The notes beneath the pieces are model-generated. The model searched no databases, had not been told where the DNA came from, and was given only the letters and a program-made list of their open reading frames with translations. Below, in pieces: positions 36,566 to 45,438 of a stretch of DNA of 64,000 nucleotides. The position numbers were made by a program, and so were the translations under genes. Origin of the DNA: Paraburkholderia adhaesiva (GTDB lineage Bacteria; Pseudomonadota; Gammaproteobacteria; Burkholderiales; Burkholderiaceae); assembly GCF_021390575.1 (NCBI RefSeq), contig NZ_JAJEJQ010000001.1:2766501-2830500 (forward strand). The letters are read 5' to 3'. Position 1 is the stretch's first letter; each line of letters starts with the position of its first letter.

Positions 36566-37114
36566 ATGAACACGAAGCGGATTCTGGTCACCGTCGCGGT
36601 GGCGGCTCTGGCTGCCGGCGGCGGCATTCTGGCGGGACACTGGGCAAAGGGCGGCAACGCGGGCAAGGCTGACGCCGCCTCGGTCACGGACAAAAACGCG
36701 GTCGGCCAACTGTGGGCCGCCGCCGTCACGACACCGGACGGCAAACCGCAGTCGCTCGCCCCCTACAAGGGTCGCCCGATCGTCGTGAATTTCTGGGCCT
36801 CGTGGTGCGGTCCGTGCGTCGAAGAAATGCCGGAGCTGTCCGCGCTGCAGCGCGAGTACGCGAAGAAAGGCATCCAGTTCATCGGGGTCGGGGTCGACTC
36901 CACCGCGAACATCAAGGCTTTCCTCCAGAAAGTGCAGGTCGACTACCCCATCTATGTCGCCGGATTCGGCGGCGCCGATGTCGCTCGCGCGTTCGGCAAT
37001 ACGGCAGGCGGCTTGCCGTACACCGTCGTTATCGACGCGAACGGCAACGTACGCGCGACAAAATTAGGCCAAATCAAACCGGACGAACTTCGTCATACGC
37101 TGGACGCACTTTGA
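36566..37114 (+). CDS. TlpA-like thiol:disulfide oxidoreductase
   Basis: Membrane-anchored periplasmic thioredoxin of 182 residues. The N-terminus is a signal anchor (about 5-24, ILVTVAVAALAAGGGILAG). A TlpA/ResA-type domain follows with the redox motif WCGPC (Cys81, Cys84) inside NFWASWCGPCVEEMPEL and the cis-proline region GGLPYTVVID near residue 155. It probably keeps apocytochrome or other periplasmic thiols reduced. It lies 11 bp after the nucleotidyltransferase-like gene; aroQ follows after a 194-bp gap with its own promoter. Confidence 0.9.
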   Translation: MNTKRILVTVAVAALAAGGGILAGHWAKGGNAGKADAASVTDKNAVGQLWAAAVTTPDGKPQSLAPYKGRPIVVNFWASWCGPCVEEMPELSALQREYAKKGIQFIGVGVDSTANIKAFLQKVQVDYPIYVAGFGGADVARAFGNTAGGLPYTVVIDANGNVRATKLGQIKPDELRHTLDAL

Positions 37115-37248
37115 CGCAGCGGAAGAATTGACCGGACCTTAGCCACCGTACGGCACTTTTTGCTCTGGAATTTACGCTTTTTGACAGAAGATCGTTGATT
37201 CTGACGGACGCCGGACGAACTAAGGGCCGCATCAGCCTTTCGGAAAAC

Positions 37249-37278
37249 TAGACAAAATTCTCTAATCGGCGCTAAAGT
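37249..37278 (+). promoter_or_regulatory. Candidate aroQ promoter
   Basis: TAGACA (37249-37254), an 18-bp spacer, then TAAAGT (37273-37278), about 30 bp before the aroQ ATG. A reasonable sigma-70 match. Confidence 0.45.
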
Positions 37279-37308
37279 TCGCGCAACTCCACGGAATAAC
37301 AAGCGACC

Positions 37309-37761
37309 ATGACGCGACTGCTGGTTCTGCACGGCCCCAACCTCAATCTTCTCGGCACACGAGAACCTGAGGTCTATGGGCGTGTGACGCTCCCGCAGAT
37401 CGATCAGGCGCTCTTTGACCGTGCCGCAGACGCAGGCGTGACGCTCGCGACGTTCCAGAGCAATCACGAAGGGGCGCTTGTCGATCGCATTCAGGCGGCG
37501 CGCGTCGAAGAAACCGATTTCATCCTGATCAATCCGGCCGCCTACACGCACACGAGCGTGGCGATCCGGGACGCGCTGGCAGGCGTCGGCATTCCGTTCG
37601 TCGAGATTCACCTGTCGAACGTGCATCGCCGCGAGGCCTTCCGGCATCACTCGTATTTTTCCGACCAGGCCGAAGGCGTCATCTGCGGCCTCGGCTGGAA
37701 GGGTTACCTGTACGCGCTCGAATACGCGCTTGACCGGCTTGCCGCCGCCAAGAGCGCGTGA
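37309..37761 (+). CDS. aroQ: type II 3-dehydroquinate dehydratase
   Basis: Shikimate-pathway dehydratase converting 3-dehydroquinate to 3-dehydroshikimate, 150 residues, normal for the dodecameric type II enzyme. The N-terminal signature [18 protein letters not shown] (about 5-22) contains the catalytic Tyr (Tyr21), [17 protein letters not shown] spans about 74-90, and [17 protein letters not shown] near 102-118 supplies the substrate-binding Ser/His. It precedes accB-accC-prmA, a conserved betaproteobacterial and gammaproteobacterial order. Confidence 0.96.
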   Translation: MTRLLVLHGPNLNLLGTREPEVYGRVTLPQIDQALFDRAADAGVTLATFQSNHEGALVDRIQAARVEETDFILINPAAYTHTSVAIRDALAGVGIPFVEIHLSNVHRREAFRHHSYFSDQAEGVICGLGWKGYLYALEYALDRLAAAKSA

Positions 37762-37867
37762 TTCGCGGGTCGCGCTGTCCGCATTAGCCGACTCACTCTG
37801 ACAGACAACACCAATCCTGTGCCGGCGCGCGTGCCCCGGCACCTCACGCATTCAAAGGGGCTGCACC

Positions 37868-38332
37868 ATGGATCTACGTAAGCTGAAGACTCTGATCGAC
37901 CTCGTTTCCGAGTCGGGCATCTCGGAACTCGAAGTCACCGAGGGTGAAGGCAAGGTGCGTATCGTCAAGAACGCTCCGCCGGTCTACGTCCAGCCGACGG
38001 CCGCCCAGTTCGCGGCACCCATGGCCGCGCCGCTCGCAGCGCCCGCCCACGCCGCCGAAGGCGCTGCCAGCGCCCCTGCCGCGCCGGCTCTGCCGCAAGG
38101 CCACGTCGTGACGTCGCCGATGGTCGGTACGTTCTACCGCGCGCCGTCGCCGGGCGCCGATCCGTTCGTCCAGGTCGGCGACACGGTCAAGGAAGGCCAG
38201 ACGCTGTGCATCATCGAAGCAATGAAGCTGCTCAACGAAATCGAATCGGACGTGGCCGGCGTGGTCAAGGAAGTCCTCGTCGAGAACGGTCAGGCTGTGG
38301 AATACGGCCAGCCCCTCTTCGTAGTCGCGTAA
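37868..38332 (+). CDS. accB: biotin carboxyl carrier protein of acetyl-CoA carboxylase
   Basis: Carries biotin between the carboxylase and transferase parts of acetyl-CoA carboxylase, which makes malonyl-CoA for fatty-acid synthesis. It has 154 residues: a helical N-terminal dimerisation part (1-35), an Ala/Pro linker (about 42-77) and a biotinyl domain with the modified Lys120 in EAMKL. An AAAGGGG site lies 6 bases before the ATG. accC follows 171 bp downstream. Confidence 0.96.
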   Translation: MDLRKLKTLIDLVSESGISELEVTEGEGKVRIVKNAPPVYVQPTAAQFAAPMAAPLAAPAHAAEGAASAPAAPALPQGHVVTSPMVGTFYRAPSPGADPFVQVGDTVKEGQTLCIIEAMKLLNEIESDVAGVVKEVLVENGQAVEYGQPLFVVA

Positions 38333-38503
38333 AGCCGTTGGCGCGCTCGCGCTGCGGCGGTGCCGCGCGCGAGACGCATGAGTTGCCTGTGCTGCGTGCT
38401 GCCCGCCGAAACGAAGAGCGCTTGGCGACGCACGCGCGACCGATCCTCTCAGGTGTCCCGCCTGTACCTTGCGCGGCGCCCATTGAAGAGTCGAATACCC
38501 ACC

Positions 38504-39871
38504 ATGTTTGAAAAAATCCTCATTGCCAATCGTGGCGAAATCGCGCTCCGTATCCAGCGCGCGTGCCGCGAACTCGGCGTCAAGACCGTCGTTGTCTACT
38601 CGGAAGCCGATAAGGAAGCCAAGTACGTGAAGCTCGCCGACGAGGCGGTCTGCATCGGCCCGGCTCCGTCGAACCTCAGCTATCTGAACATGCCCGCGCT
38701 CATCAGCGCGGCGGAAGTCACCGACGCCGAAGCGATCCACCCCGGCTATGGCTTCCTTTCCGAGAACGCGGATTTCGCCGAGCGCGTCGAGCAATCGGGC
38801 TTCACGTTCATCGGCCCGCGTCCGGACACGATCCGCATGATGGGCGACAAGGTCACCGCGAAGCAGACGATGATCAAGACCGGCGTGCCGTGCGTGCCGG
38901 GCTCGGAAGGCGCATTGCCGGACGATCCGAAGGAGATCGTCAAGATCGCGCGCGCGATCGGCTATCCCGTCATCATCAAGGCGGCAGGCGGCGGCGGCGG
39001 ACGCGGCATGCGCGTCGTGCACACGGAAGCTGCACTCGTCAACGCGGTCAACATGACGCGTGAAGAAGCGGGCCGTGCGTTCGGCAATCCGCAGGTCTAC
39101 ATGGAGAAGTTCCTCGAGAACCCGCGCCACATTGAAATCCAGGTGCTCGCGGACTCGTTCAAGAACGCCGTGTGGCTCGGCGAGCGCGACTGCTCGATGC
39201 AGCGCCGTCACCAGAAGGTGATCGAAGAAGCGCCGGCGCCGGGCATCGCGCGTCGTCTGCTCGATCGCATCGGCGACCGCTGCGCCGACGCCTGCAAGAA
39301 GATGGGCTATCTCGGCGCGGGCACGTTCGAATTCCTGTACGAAAACGGCGAGTTCTACTTCATCGAAATGAACACGCGCGTGCAGGTCGAGCACCCGGTC
39401 ACCGAGTTGATCACCGGTGTCGACATCGTGCAGGAACAGATCCGCATCGCCGCCGGCGAGAAGCTCACGTTCCGCCAGCGCGACATCCAGCTCAAGGGCC
39501 ACGCGATCGAGTGCCGTATCAACGCCGAAGATCCGTTCAAGTTCACGCCGTCGCCGGGACGTCTCACGTCGTGGCACATGCCGGGCGGCCCGGGCGTGCG
39601 CGTCGATTCGCACGCCTACAATGGCTACTTCGTTCCGCCGAACTATGATTCGATGATCGGCAAGCTGATCACCTATGGCGCGACGCGCGAGCAGGCGATC
39701 CAGCGCATGCGCATCGCGTTGTCGGAGATGGTGGTCGAAGGCATCCAGACGAACATCCCGCTGCACCGCGAGCTGATGCTCGATGCGAAGTTCGTCGAAG
39801 GCGGCACGAGCATTCACTACCTCGAAAACCGTCTGGCCGCGCGCCAGCAGGTCCAGAAGGAAGAAGCGTAA
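38504..39871 (+). CDS. accC: biotin carboxylase subunit of acetyl-CoA carboxylase
   Basis: ATP-grasp enzyme that carboxylates biotin on AccB; 455 residues. The N-terminal [18 protein letters not shown] is canonical, the ATP glycine loop is [11 protein letters not shown] near residue 159, and the catalytic region has [14 protein letters not shown] near 287-300. The frame is open upstream, but the ATG at 38504 (MFEKILIAN) is the family start. prmA begins 3 bp after the stop. The E-codon ratio (16 GAG to 24 GAA by hand count) is used here as a local reference. Confidence 0.97.
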   Translation: MFEKILIANRGEIALRIQRACRELGVKTVVVYSEADKEAKYVKLADEAVCIGPAPSNLSYLNMPALISAAEVTDAEAIHPGYGFLSENADFAERVEQSGFTFIGPRPDTIRMMGDKVTAKQTMIKTGVPCVPGSEGALPDDPKEIVKIARAIGYPVIIKAAGGGGGRGMRVVHTEAALVNAVNMTREEAGRAFGNPQVYMEKFLENPRHIEIQVLADSFKNAVWLGERDCSMQRRHQKVIEEAPAPGIARRLLDRIGDRCADACKKMGYLGAGTFEFLYENGEFYFIEMNTRVQVEHPVTELITGVDIVQEQIRIAAGEKLTFRQRDIQLKGHAIECRINAEDPFKFTPSPGRLTSWHMPGGPGVRVDSHAYNGYFVPPNYDSMIGKLITYGATREQAIQRMRIALSEMVVEGIQTNIPLHRELMLDAKFVEGGTSIHYLENRLAARQQVQKEEA

Positions 39872-39874
39872 TTC

Positions 39875-40771
39875 ATGAGCTATCGGGAACTGATCGTCGA
39901 GCTGGATCGTGAACGCGCCGAGGAACTCTCCGACGCGCTGATCGAACTCGGCGCACTGTCGGTGTCGGTCGAAGACGCCGACGCCGACACGCCCGACGAG
40001 CAACCGCTCTTCGGCGAGCCCGGGCTCACGCCTGATCGCACCGCGTGGCAGCACTCGCGCGTAATCGCGCTGATCGGCGACGATCAGGATCCGGCCGTGT
40101 TGCTCGCGGCCGCGGCGAACGAACTCGGGCTTGCGGTACAGCCTGCGTTTAAGCTGCGTGAAGTCGAGGAGCAGGACTGGGTGCGGCTCACGCAATCGCA
40201 GTTCGAGCCGATCCAGATCGGCCAGCGCATCTGGGTCGTGCCGTCGTGGCACGACGCGCCCGACCCCGACGCGCTCGTCCTCGAACTCGATCCAGGCCTC
40301 GCGTTCGGCACCGGCAGCCATCCCACCACGCGCCTTTGCATGGAGTGGCTCGAACAGCACGTCAAGCCGGGCGACTCGCTTCTCGACTACGGCTGCGGCT
40401 CCGGCATCCTCGCGATTCTCGCGAAGAAGTGCGGCGCGAATCCTGTCATCGGCATCGACATCGACCCGCAAGCAGTCGAATCGGCGCGCCACAACAGCGC
40501 GCGCAATCACGCCGACGTCACCTACGGCCTCCCCGACGATTGCCCGCCGGGCGAGTTCGACATCGTCGTCGCCAACATCCTGTCGAATCCGCTGAAGCTC
40601 ATGGCTTCGATGCTCTCGTCGCGCGTGAAACCCGGCGGACGCCTCGCGCTATCGGGCATCCTCGCGCGTCAGGCCGAGGAAGTGGCTCGCGTGTACGAAC
40701 AGTGGATCGACATCGCCGTCTGGCGCGAACACGAAGGCTGGGTTTGCCTCGCAGGCACGCGGCGCGGCTAG
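39875..40771 (+). CDS. prmA: ribosomal protein L11 methyltransferase
   Basis: SAM-dependent methyltransferase that trimethylates ribosomal protein L11; 298 residues. The N-terminal L11-binding domain (about 1-60) is followed by a linker and the catalytic domain with [19 protein letters not shown] near 142-160, motif [14 protein letters not shown] near 170-182 and the substrate motif VANILSNPL near 231. It is tightly coupled to accC (3-bp gap), as is common in Proteobacteria. Confidence 0.96.
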   Translation: MSYRELIVELDRERAEELSDALIELGALSVSVEDADADTPDEQPLFGEPGLTPDRTAWQHSRVIALIGDDQDPAVLLAAAANELGLAVQPAFKLREVEEQDWVRLTQSQFEPIQIGQRIWVVPSWHDAPDPDALVLELDPGLAFGTGSHPTTRLCMEWLEQHVKPGDSLLDYGCGSGILAILAKKCGANPVIGIDIDPQAVESARHNSARNHADVTYGLPDDCPPGEFDIVVANILSNPLKLMASMLSSRVKPGGRLALSGILARQAEEVARVYEQWIDIAVWREHEGWVCLAGTRRG

Positions 40772-40836
40772 CAACGGAATGCCAGTAGAATGGCGGGTAT
40801 CGCTAACCCACCGGTCTACCCAGATCAACGGCCCAC

Positions 40837-41997
40837 ATGCTCCTGGCAACGCGCTGTCCCTTCTGCGAAACCGTCTTCCGTATCGTGCCCGCGCAGCTTG
40901 CCGTGCGTCGCGGCCTCGTGCGTTGCGGCCACTGTCAGGAAGCGTTTGACGCGTCGGGTAGCCTGTTCGAGGTGCCGGACGACGGCGAGTTCGCAAATGC
41001 CGTTCCCGTTGCCGCCGATGTTGCAGCGACCCTGACCGCACCGGCCACGACGCATCTCGTGGAAGGCAAGCGCGAGGCAGTCACCGCAGCCGGCGCACCC
41101 GATTTCGCGAATCCCGCGTGGGACCCGTGGGCACCGCCCGCTGACAGCCAGATCGACAACCAGCTGCGCTACACCGCCGAACACCTGCCGCAGCCCACGA
41201 TCGCGCCGAGCGTCACACCGAAGTTCACGCCCCCGCCCGGCGAGCCGTCACTCACGCCCGAACCGGCGACACACGCAAGCGCTGCAGCGACGGCAGCACA
41301 CTCGACCGCGTCGCACTGGCAGCACGTCGAACCGGGCCTCAACGAGCCCACACTGTCGGCGGACACATCAACGTCCGCCCGCACCGACGATCCCGAACCC
41401 GTACTGCCAGGCGCAGCAGCAGCAGCGACTGCGGCGTCTGCCTTCAGCACCCTGTCTCCAGATGCTGGTCCTGAACCGTTCGCCGTTACACGCGAAGCGC
41501 CTGCGCGCGCACCGCGCCGCACGGGCTTGCGCATCATCGGCTCGTTGTTCGCGCTTGTGCTGCTCGCGCTGCTCGCGGCCCAGCTCGCGTGGTGGCTGCG
41601 CGAGACGGTGATGGTCTACTGGCCCGCCTCGAAGCCGCTCTACGAGCAGGCATGCCAGCAGCTCGGCTGCCGCGTGCTGCCGCCGCGCGATATCGACGGC
41701 CTGCAGGTCCAGCCGTCCGATCTGCGCCAGGTCGACGATCCGCATCACCTCGAACTGAAGGTGCCGCTGCGCAATCACTTCAACGTGGCGCTCGCGTTTC
41801 CAGCCATCGAACTGACACTGCTCGACCACCAAAATAACGTGGTCGTGCGTCGCGTGCTTTGGCCGAAGGACTATGTGACGCCCGGCACGCCCATCGACGC
41901 CGGCTTGCCGGCACGCACCACGCAGACGATGATCGTGCGGCTCGACACCGGTAACGTCGTCGCTTCGAACTTCCGCATCGAGATCTTCTATCCCTGA
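40837..41997 (+). CDS. MJ0042 zinc-ribbon and DUF3426 membrane protein
   Basis: Conserved betaproteobacterial protein of 386 residues. An N-terminal MJ0042-type zinc ribbon has CPFC near residue 8 and CGHC near residue 30. A long low-complexity Pro/Thr/Ala linker follows (about 60-220). A single transmembrane helix (IIGSLFALVLLALLAAQLAWW, about 229-249) leads into a DUF3426 domain, probably periplasmic. The function is unknown; the zinc ribbon would face the cytoplasm. It follows prmA by 65 bp. Confidence 0.83.
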   Translation: MLLATRCPFCETVFRIVPAQLAVRRGLVRCGHCQEAFDASGSLFEVPDDGEFANAVPVAADVAATLTAPATTHLVEGKREAVTAAGAPDFANPAWDPWAPPADSQIDNQLRYTAEHLPQPTIAPSVTPKFTPPPGEPSLTPEPATHASAAATAAHSTASHWQHVEPGLNEPTLSADTSTSARTDDPEPVLPGAAAAATAASAFSTLSPDAGPEPFAVTREAPARAPRRTGLRIIGSLFALVLLALLAAQLAWWLRETVMVYWPASKPLYEQACQQLGCRVLPPRDIDGLQVQPSDLRQVDDPHHLELKVPLRNHFNVALAFPAIELTLLDHQNNVVVRRVLWPKDYVTPGTPIDAGLPARTTQTMIVRLDTGNVVASNFRIEIFYP

Positions 41998-42114
41998 TGC
42001 ACGCGTAGTTGTCAGTTTCGCCTGCGGGACCGCTTTCATGTGGCCCGCACATTCCCTGCGCCCGGTACGACCGGCGCGCTTTTCATCGGTACATGAACTC
42101 CCGGAGAGCACATC

Positions 42115-42615
42115 ATGAGTCAAGTTACGCTGGGTGGTAACCCGATCGACGTCGCTGGCACGTTCCCGTCGGCCGGCCAGAATGCGCCGGCATTTTCGCT
42201 CGTCGGCCGCGATCTGAAGCCTGTCTCGCTCGCCGATTTCGGCGGCAAGCGCAAGGTGCTCAACATCGTCCCGAGCCTCGACACGCCCGTCTGCGCCACG
42301 TCGACGCGCAAGTTCAACGAAGCCGTGGGCAAGCTCGACAACACGGTCGTCGTCGTGATCTCGGGCGACCTGCCGTTCGCGGCGGGACGCTTTTGCACGA
42401 CCGAAGGCATCGAGAACGTCGTGACGGCCTCGACCTTCCGCGGCCATGACTTCGCACAGGCCTACGGCGTCGATGTGACGAGCGGCCCGCTCGCCGGCCT
42501 GACGGCGCGCGCGGTCGTCGTGATCGACGCCAACGACAAGGTCATTTACTCGGAACGCGTCAGCGAAATCAAGAACGAACCGAACTACGACGCAGCGCTC
42601 GCAGCGCTAAAGTAA
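42115..42615 (+). CDS. tpx: thiol peroxidase
   Basis: Atypical two-cysteine peroxiredoxin reducing peroxides with thioredoxin; 166 residues. The peroxidatic Cys60 is in [13 protein letters not shown], and the resolving Cys94 is in [12 protein letters not shown], the exact spacing of E. coli Tpx. A CGGAGAG ribosome site precedes the ATG by about 8 bases. It stands alone between the zinc-ribbon protein and a sugar kinase, all on the plus strand. Confidence 0.96.
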   Translation: MSQVTLGGNPIDVAGTFPSAGQNAPAFSLVGRDLKPVSLADFGGKRKVLNIVPSLDTPVCATSTRKFNEAVGKLDNTVVVVISGDLPFAAGRFCTTEGIENVVTASTFRGHDFAQAYGVDVTSGPLAGLTARAVVVIDANDKVIYSERVSEIKNEPNYDAALAALK

Positions 42616-42694
42616 TCCGGCATCTGTGCGCCGCAGCGCCTCGCGCGCAGCGCACGCCCGGATTCACCCTCCACGCCCTACAGGAACTCCAGCC

Positions 42695-43636
42695 TTGTCT
42701 ACGTTGATTTGCGGCTCGCTCGCCTACGACAACATCATGACCTTCGAAGGTCGCTTTCGTGAGCACATCCTGCCCGAGCAGGTGCACATCCTTAACGTGA
42801 GCTTCCTCGTGCCGACGATGCGTCGCGAATTCGGCGGCTGCGCAGGCAACATCGCCTACTCGCTGCATCTGCTCGGCGGCGATGCGCGCATCATGGCGAC
42901 GCTCGGCGGCGCCGACGCACAACCGTACCTCGATCGCCTCAACACGCTCGGCCTCTCGCAAGCGCATGTGCGCGTGCTGGCCGACACGTGGTCGGCGCAG
43001 GCGATGATCACGACCGATCTCGAAAATAACCAGATCACCGCGTTCCACCCGGGCGCGATGATGCAGTCGCACCTGAACCGCGCCGACGAAGCACCTGGCA
43101 TCAAGCTCGGCATCGTCGCGCCGGACGGCTTCGACGGCATGGTCCAGCACGTCGAGCAATTCGCGAAAGCTGGCGTGCCGTTCATCTTCGATCCGGGTCA
43201 AGGATTGCCGCTCTTCGACGGACCGTCGCTGCAACGCGCGATTGAACTTGCGACGTATGTTGCGGTCAACGATTACGAAGCCAACCTTGTCAGCCACCGC
43301 ACCGGCTGGTCGCTCGAAGAGATCGCCAGCAAGGTCGATGCGCTGATCGTCACGCGCGGGGAGCACGGGTCGCAGATCTACCACGACGGCGGCATCGAGG
43401 AGATTCCTCCGGTGCAGGCGGAACGTGTGCTGGATCCGACCGGTTGCGGCGACGCGTTCCGCGGCGGTCTGCTCTACGGCATCGAGAACGGCCTCGGCTG
43501 GGCAACAACCGGGCGTCTCGCGAGCCTCATGGGCGCGCTCAAGATCGAACATCAAGGTCCGCAGAACTATGCACCCACACGGGCGCAGATCAATGAACGG
43601 TTCAAGAAGGCGTTCGGATACGAACTGCCGAACTGA
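42695..43636 (+). CDS. PfkB-family carbohydrate/nucleoside kinase
   Basis: Ribokinase-like kinase of about 313 residues, similar to bacterial adenosine-kinase-type PfkB proteins. Signatures are the glycine-rich GGCAGNIAYSLHLLGG near residues 46-61 and the C-terminal DPTGCGDAFRGGLLYG near 248-263, which holds the catalytic Asp. The start is TTG at 42695 (STLICGSLAYDN follows), chosen because AGGAA lies 8 bases upstream and the family start aligns there; no ATG fits. The substrate, adenosine or a sugar, is not settled by sequence. Confidence 0.87.
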   Translation: MSTLICGSLAYDNIMTFEGRFREHILPEQVHILNVSFLVPTMRREFGGCAGNIAYSLHLLGGDARIMATLGGADAQPYLDRLNTLGLSQAHVRVLADTWSAQAMITTDLENNQITAFHPGAMMQSHLNRADEAPGIKLGIVAPDGFDGMVQHVEQFAKAGVPFIFDPGQGLPLFDGPSLQRAIELATYVAVNDYEANLVSHRTGWSLEEIASKVDALIVTRGEHGSQIYHDGGIEEIPPVQAERVLDPTGCGDAFRGGLLYGIENGLGWATTGRLASLMGALKIEHQGPQNYAPTRAQINERFKKAFGYELPN

Positions 43637-43674
43637 ACGCAGGCCTCGCGCGGGGGCCTTCTGGAGTTATACGA

Positions 43675-44151
43675 ATGAGAACAACAAGTTGTTTGCTGGT
43701 TGCTGTGCTGGTGGCGGGTTCGTTTGCGGTTTCGGGGTGTGCATATAACAGCAGTTCCGCCGACGTCTATACGGCGTCGCAGGCGCAGCGCGAGGCCATG
43801 GTCCGCATGGCCACGATCGAGAGCGTTCGTGCCGTGAAGATCAGCTCCAATGACGGACAGCCCACCGGTCTCGGCGCCATTGGCGGCGGTGCGCTCGGTG
43901 CGGTAGCAGGCAGCGCGATCGGCGGCGGGCGCGGCTCGATCGTGACGGGCATCATCGGCGGCATCGCGGGCGCTGTGGCCGGCAATGCGGTGGAGAACGG
44001 CGCTGCGTTGCGCGACGGCCTCGAGCTTACGGTGCGACTCGACAGTGGCGACCTGCGTGCCATCACGCAGACCTCCACCGGTGAAGTCTTCAATGCGGGT
44101 GACCGCGTGCGCCTGCTCTCGAGCGGCGGCGTGACCCGCGTCACCCACTAA
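43675..44151 (+). CDS. glycine-zipper outer-membrane lipoprotein (SlyB/Pcp-like)
   Basis: Lipoprotein of 158 residues. The signal peptide ends in the lipobox VSGC (Cys23 becomes the lipidated N-terminus). A glycine-zipper 2TM region follows (GALGAVAGSAIGGGRGSIVTG, about 66-90), then a short beta domain (LTVRLDSGDLRAITQ). The SlyB/Pcp family sits in the outer membrane and contributes to envelope integrity. It lies 38 bp after the kinase and is followed by a strong terminator. Confidence 0.87.
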   Translation: MRTTSCLLVAVLVAGSFAVSGCAYNSSSADVYTASQAQREAMVRMATIESVRAVKISSNDGQPTGLGAIGGGALGAVAGSAIGGGRGSIVTGIIGGIAGAVAGNAVENGAALRDGLELTVRLDSGDLRAITQTSTGEVFNAGDRVRLLSSGGVTRVTH

Positions 44152-44203
44152 CAGCGGTTTCCCCTGTACCGCGGCGGCGCCCTTGCGCCTTACGCGGAAC
44201 CTC

Positions 44204-44238
44204 AGGCGCATGCGCTCCCCTGTGCATGCGCCTTTTTT
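44204..44238 (+). terminator. Terminator of the glycine-zipper lipoprotein gene
   Basis: Perfect 10-bp stem AGGCGCATGC/GCATGCGCCT with a 10-base loop and six T, 53 bp after the stop. Confidence 0.85.
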
Positions 44239-44302
44239 CATGCGTGCTCGCCGGCTCGCGATCGCACATGCAAGCGCGCGTGTACCACGGAACCGACAGG
44301 CG

Positions 44303-44340
44303 AAAAAAATCCCGTCGCGAGCAACGCTGGCGACGGGATC
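44303..44340 (-). terminator. Terminator of the histone H1-like gene
   Basis: On the minus strand, ATCCCGTCGC pairs with GCGACGGGAT and is followed by a run of T. It lies about 70 bp past the histone-like stop codon. Confidence 0.85.
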
Positions 44341-44408
44341 TTGATCGGGCCTTGAAGCCGCCCGAACCGCGAGACACACAAGATGCGTGTCTCGCCTGGT
44401 ACTGCGTA

Positions 44409-45002
44409 TTACGGACGGCTGCCGGTCGGGAACGGCCATGCAGCGGCCGGGTTCAGCGCGGTCTTCACCGCTGCTGCTGGCGCGGCCGGTTGCGCAGCAG
44501 GGGCAGCAGGCGCGGCAGCGGCAGCCTTCTTCGCAGGCGCCTTCTTGGCAGCCTTCTTCGCAGGCGCAGCCTTCTTCGCAGCAGCCTTCTTCGCAGGCGC
44601 AGCCTTCTTCGCAGCGGCCTTCTTCGCAGGCGCGGCCTTCTTCGCTGCAGCCTTCTTCGCCGGTGCTGCCTTCTTCGCAGCGGCCTTCTTCGCCGGTGCT
44701 GCCTTCTTCGCAGCAACCTTCTTCACTGCGGCCTTCTTTGCCGGTGCGGCCTTCTTCGCAGCGACCTTCTTCACGGCGACTTTCTTCGCTGCGACCTTCT
44801 TTGCAGCAGCCTTCTTCGCCGGTGCTGCCTTCTTCGCAGCAACCTTCTTCACGGCGACTTTCTTCGCTGCGACTTTCTTTGCTGCGACTTTCTTTGCTGC
44901 GACCTTCTTCGCAGCAGCCTTCTTCGCCGGAGCAGCCTTCTTCGCTGCAACCTTCTTCACTGCGGCCTTCTTTGCCGCCGGTTTCTTCTTGGCAGTTGCC
45001 AT
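44409..45002 (-). CDS. histone H1-like nucleoid protein (KAAAKK repeats)
   Basis: Highly basic protein of 197 residues composed almost wholly of Lys, Ala and Pro in repeats such as KKVAAKKAAPAKKAAAKK, ending in an Ala/Pro tail (VKTALNPAAAWPFPTGSRP). This is the H1/HC2/AlgP-like composition of eukaryotic linker-histone tails and binds DNA non-specifically. The conserved start MATAKKKPAAKK has AGGAG 6 bases upstream. Because of repeats the exact length will differ between strains, and strand assignment relies on the basic composition, start, ribosome site and matching terminator. It lies 436 bp from the nrdB 3' end. Confidence 0.88.
   Translation of the reverse strand: MATAKKKPAAKKAAVKKVAAKKAAPAKKAAAKKVAAKKVAAKKVAAKKVAVKKVAAKKAAPAKKAAAKKVAAKKVAVKKVAAKKAAPAKKAAVKKVAAKKAAPAKKAAAKKAAPAKKAAAKKAAPAKKAAAKKAAPAKKAAAKKAAPAKKAAKKAPAKKAAAAAPAAPAAQPAAPAAAVKTALNPAAAWPFPTGSRP
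44520..44985. repeat. Imperfect tandem repeats coding for the KAAPAKK units
   Basis: Repeats of about 15-33 bp on the theme GCCTTCTTCGCAG (plus strand) fill the histone-like gene. They are coding repeats, not a CRISPR array: there are no spacers of constant length. Confidence 0.85.
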
Positions 45003-45155
45003 TTTCTTCTCCTTCAGGTTCAGATGAGAGTCAGTTCAAACATCGCCCTTCGTCAAAACCCGCTTCCCGCGAACGCTTATCAGGGCGCACGCTGCGAAGC
45101 GGGCTATTCATCGGCGTACGCTGATCCCGCGCGCTTACGCTAATGAATGCGGTAA

Positions 45156-45185
45156 GGCGCGCAGTGCCATCGGGCACTGCGCGCC
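45156..45185. other. Perfect 13-bp stem-loop of unknown role
   Basis: GGCGCGCAGTGCC and its exact complement enclose a 4-base loop ATCG. No U-tract follows on either strand, so it is not a standard terminator. Confidence 0.7.
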
Positions 45186-45374
45186 ATGTCAACCCGGCGT
45201 CGGATACCGACACCGGCCAACGTTCGTTGAAGACGCCAGCCATAGGGCTAACGCCGTTTTCCGGGGGGAAGTTTGCCCATCCCTCTGAAGGGTTCGCAAA
45301 GTGCCAGTCATATCGGTCAGCCACCAGGGCCCCGGGCACGCTTTGCATCAGGCGTTCCTGCTCCTAATCATCTC

Positions 45375-45405
45375 GCCGGCATGGCGCTCGCGTAGCGCCG
45401 CCGGC
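45375..45405 (-). terminator. GC-rich hairpin after nrdB
   Basis: GCCGGC-GGCGCT pairs with AGCGCC-(AT)-GCCGGC, 33 bp past the nrdB stop on the minus strand. It has no U-tract, so it may be a 3'-end stabiliser rather than an intrinsic terminator. Confidence 0.4.
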
Positions 45406-45438
45406 ACCCCAAAGACTTGTTCAGCAGTGCGCCCCAGG

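Larger units (their letters stand above)
45003..45438. other. 436-bp gap between histone-like gene and nrdB
   Basis: No gene is convincing here; short frames on both strands lack motifs and ribosome sites. It holds two strong hairpins (45156-45185 and 45375-45405), described separately, and presumably the promoter of the histone-like gene, for which I see no clear hexamers. Confidence 0.6.

Noticed and set aside
37874..40510. 878-codon minus-strand open frame across accB, accC and prmA
   Set aside because: Shadow of three well-conserved plus-strand genes; low-complexity Arg/Asp/Leu translation without motifs.
44520..44985. Regular short repeats resembling a CRISPR array
   Set aside because: There are no unique spacers of constant length; the repeats are coding units of the histone-like protein.
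44383..45027. Plus-strand frame of Ala/Phe repeats across the histone-like gene
   Set aside because: The minus frame has the conserved MATAKKK start, a Shine-Dalgarno and a matching terminator; the plus frame is its reverse complement.
45031..45348. 105-codon minus-strand frame between the histone-like gene and nrdB
   Set aside because: It runs through the perfect hairpin and has no recognisable motif or start signal.
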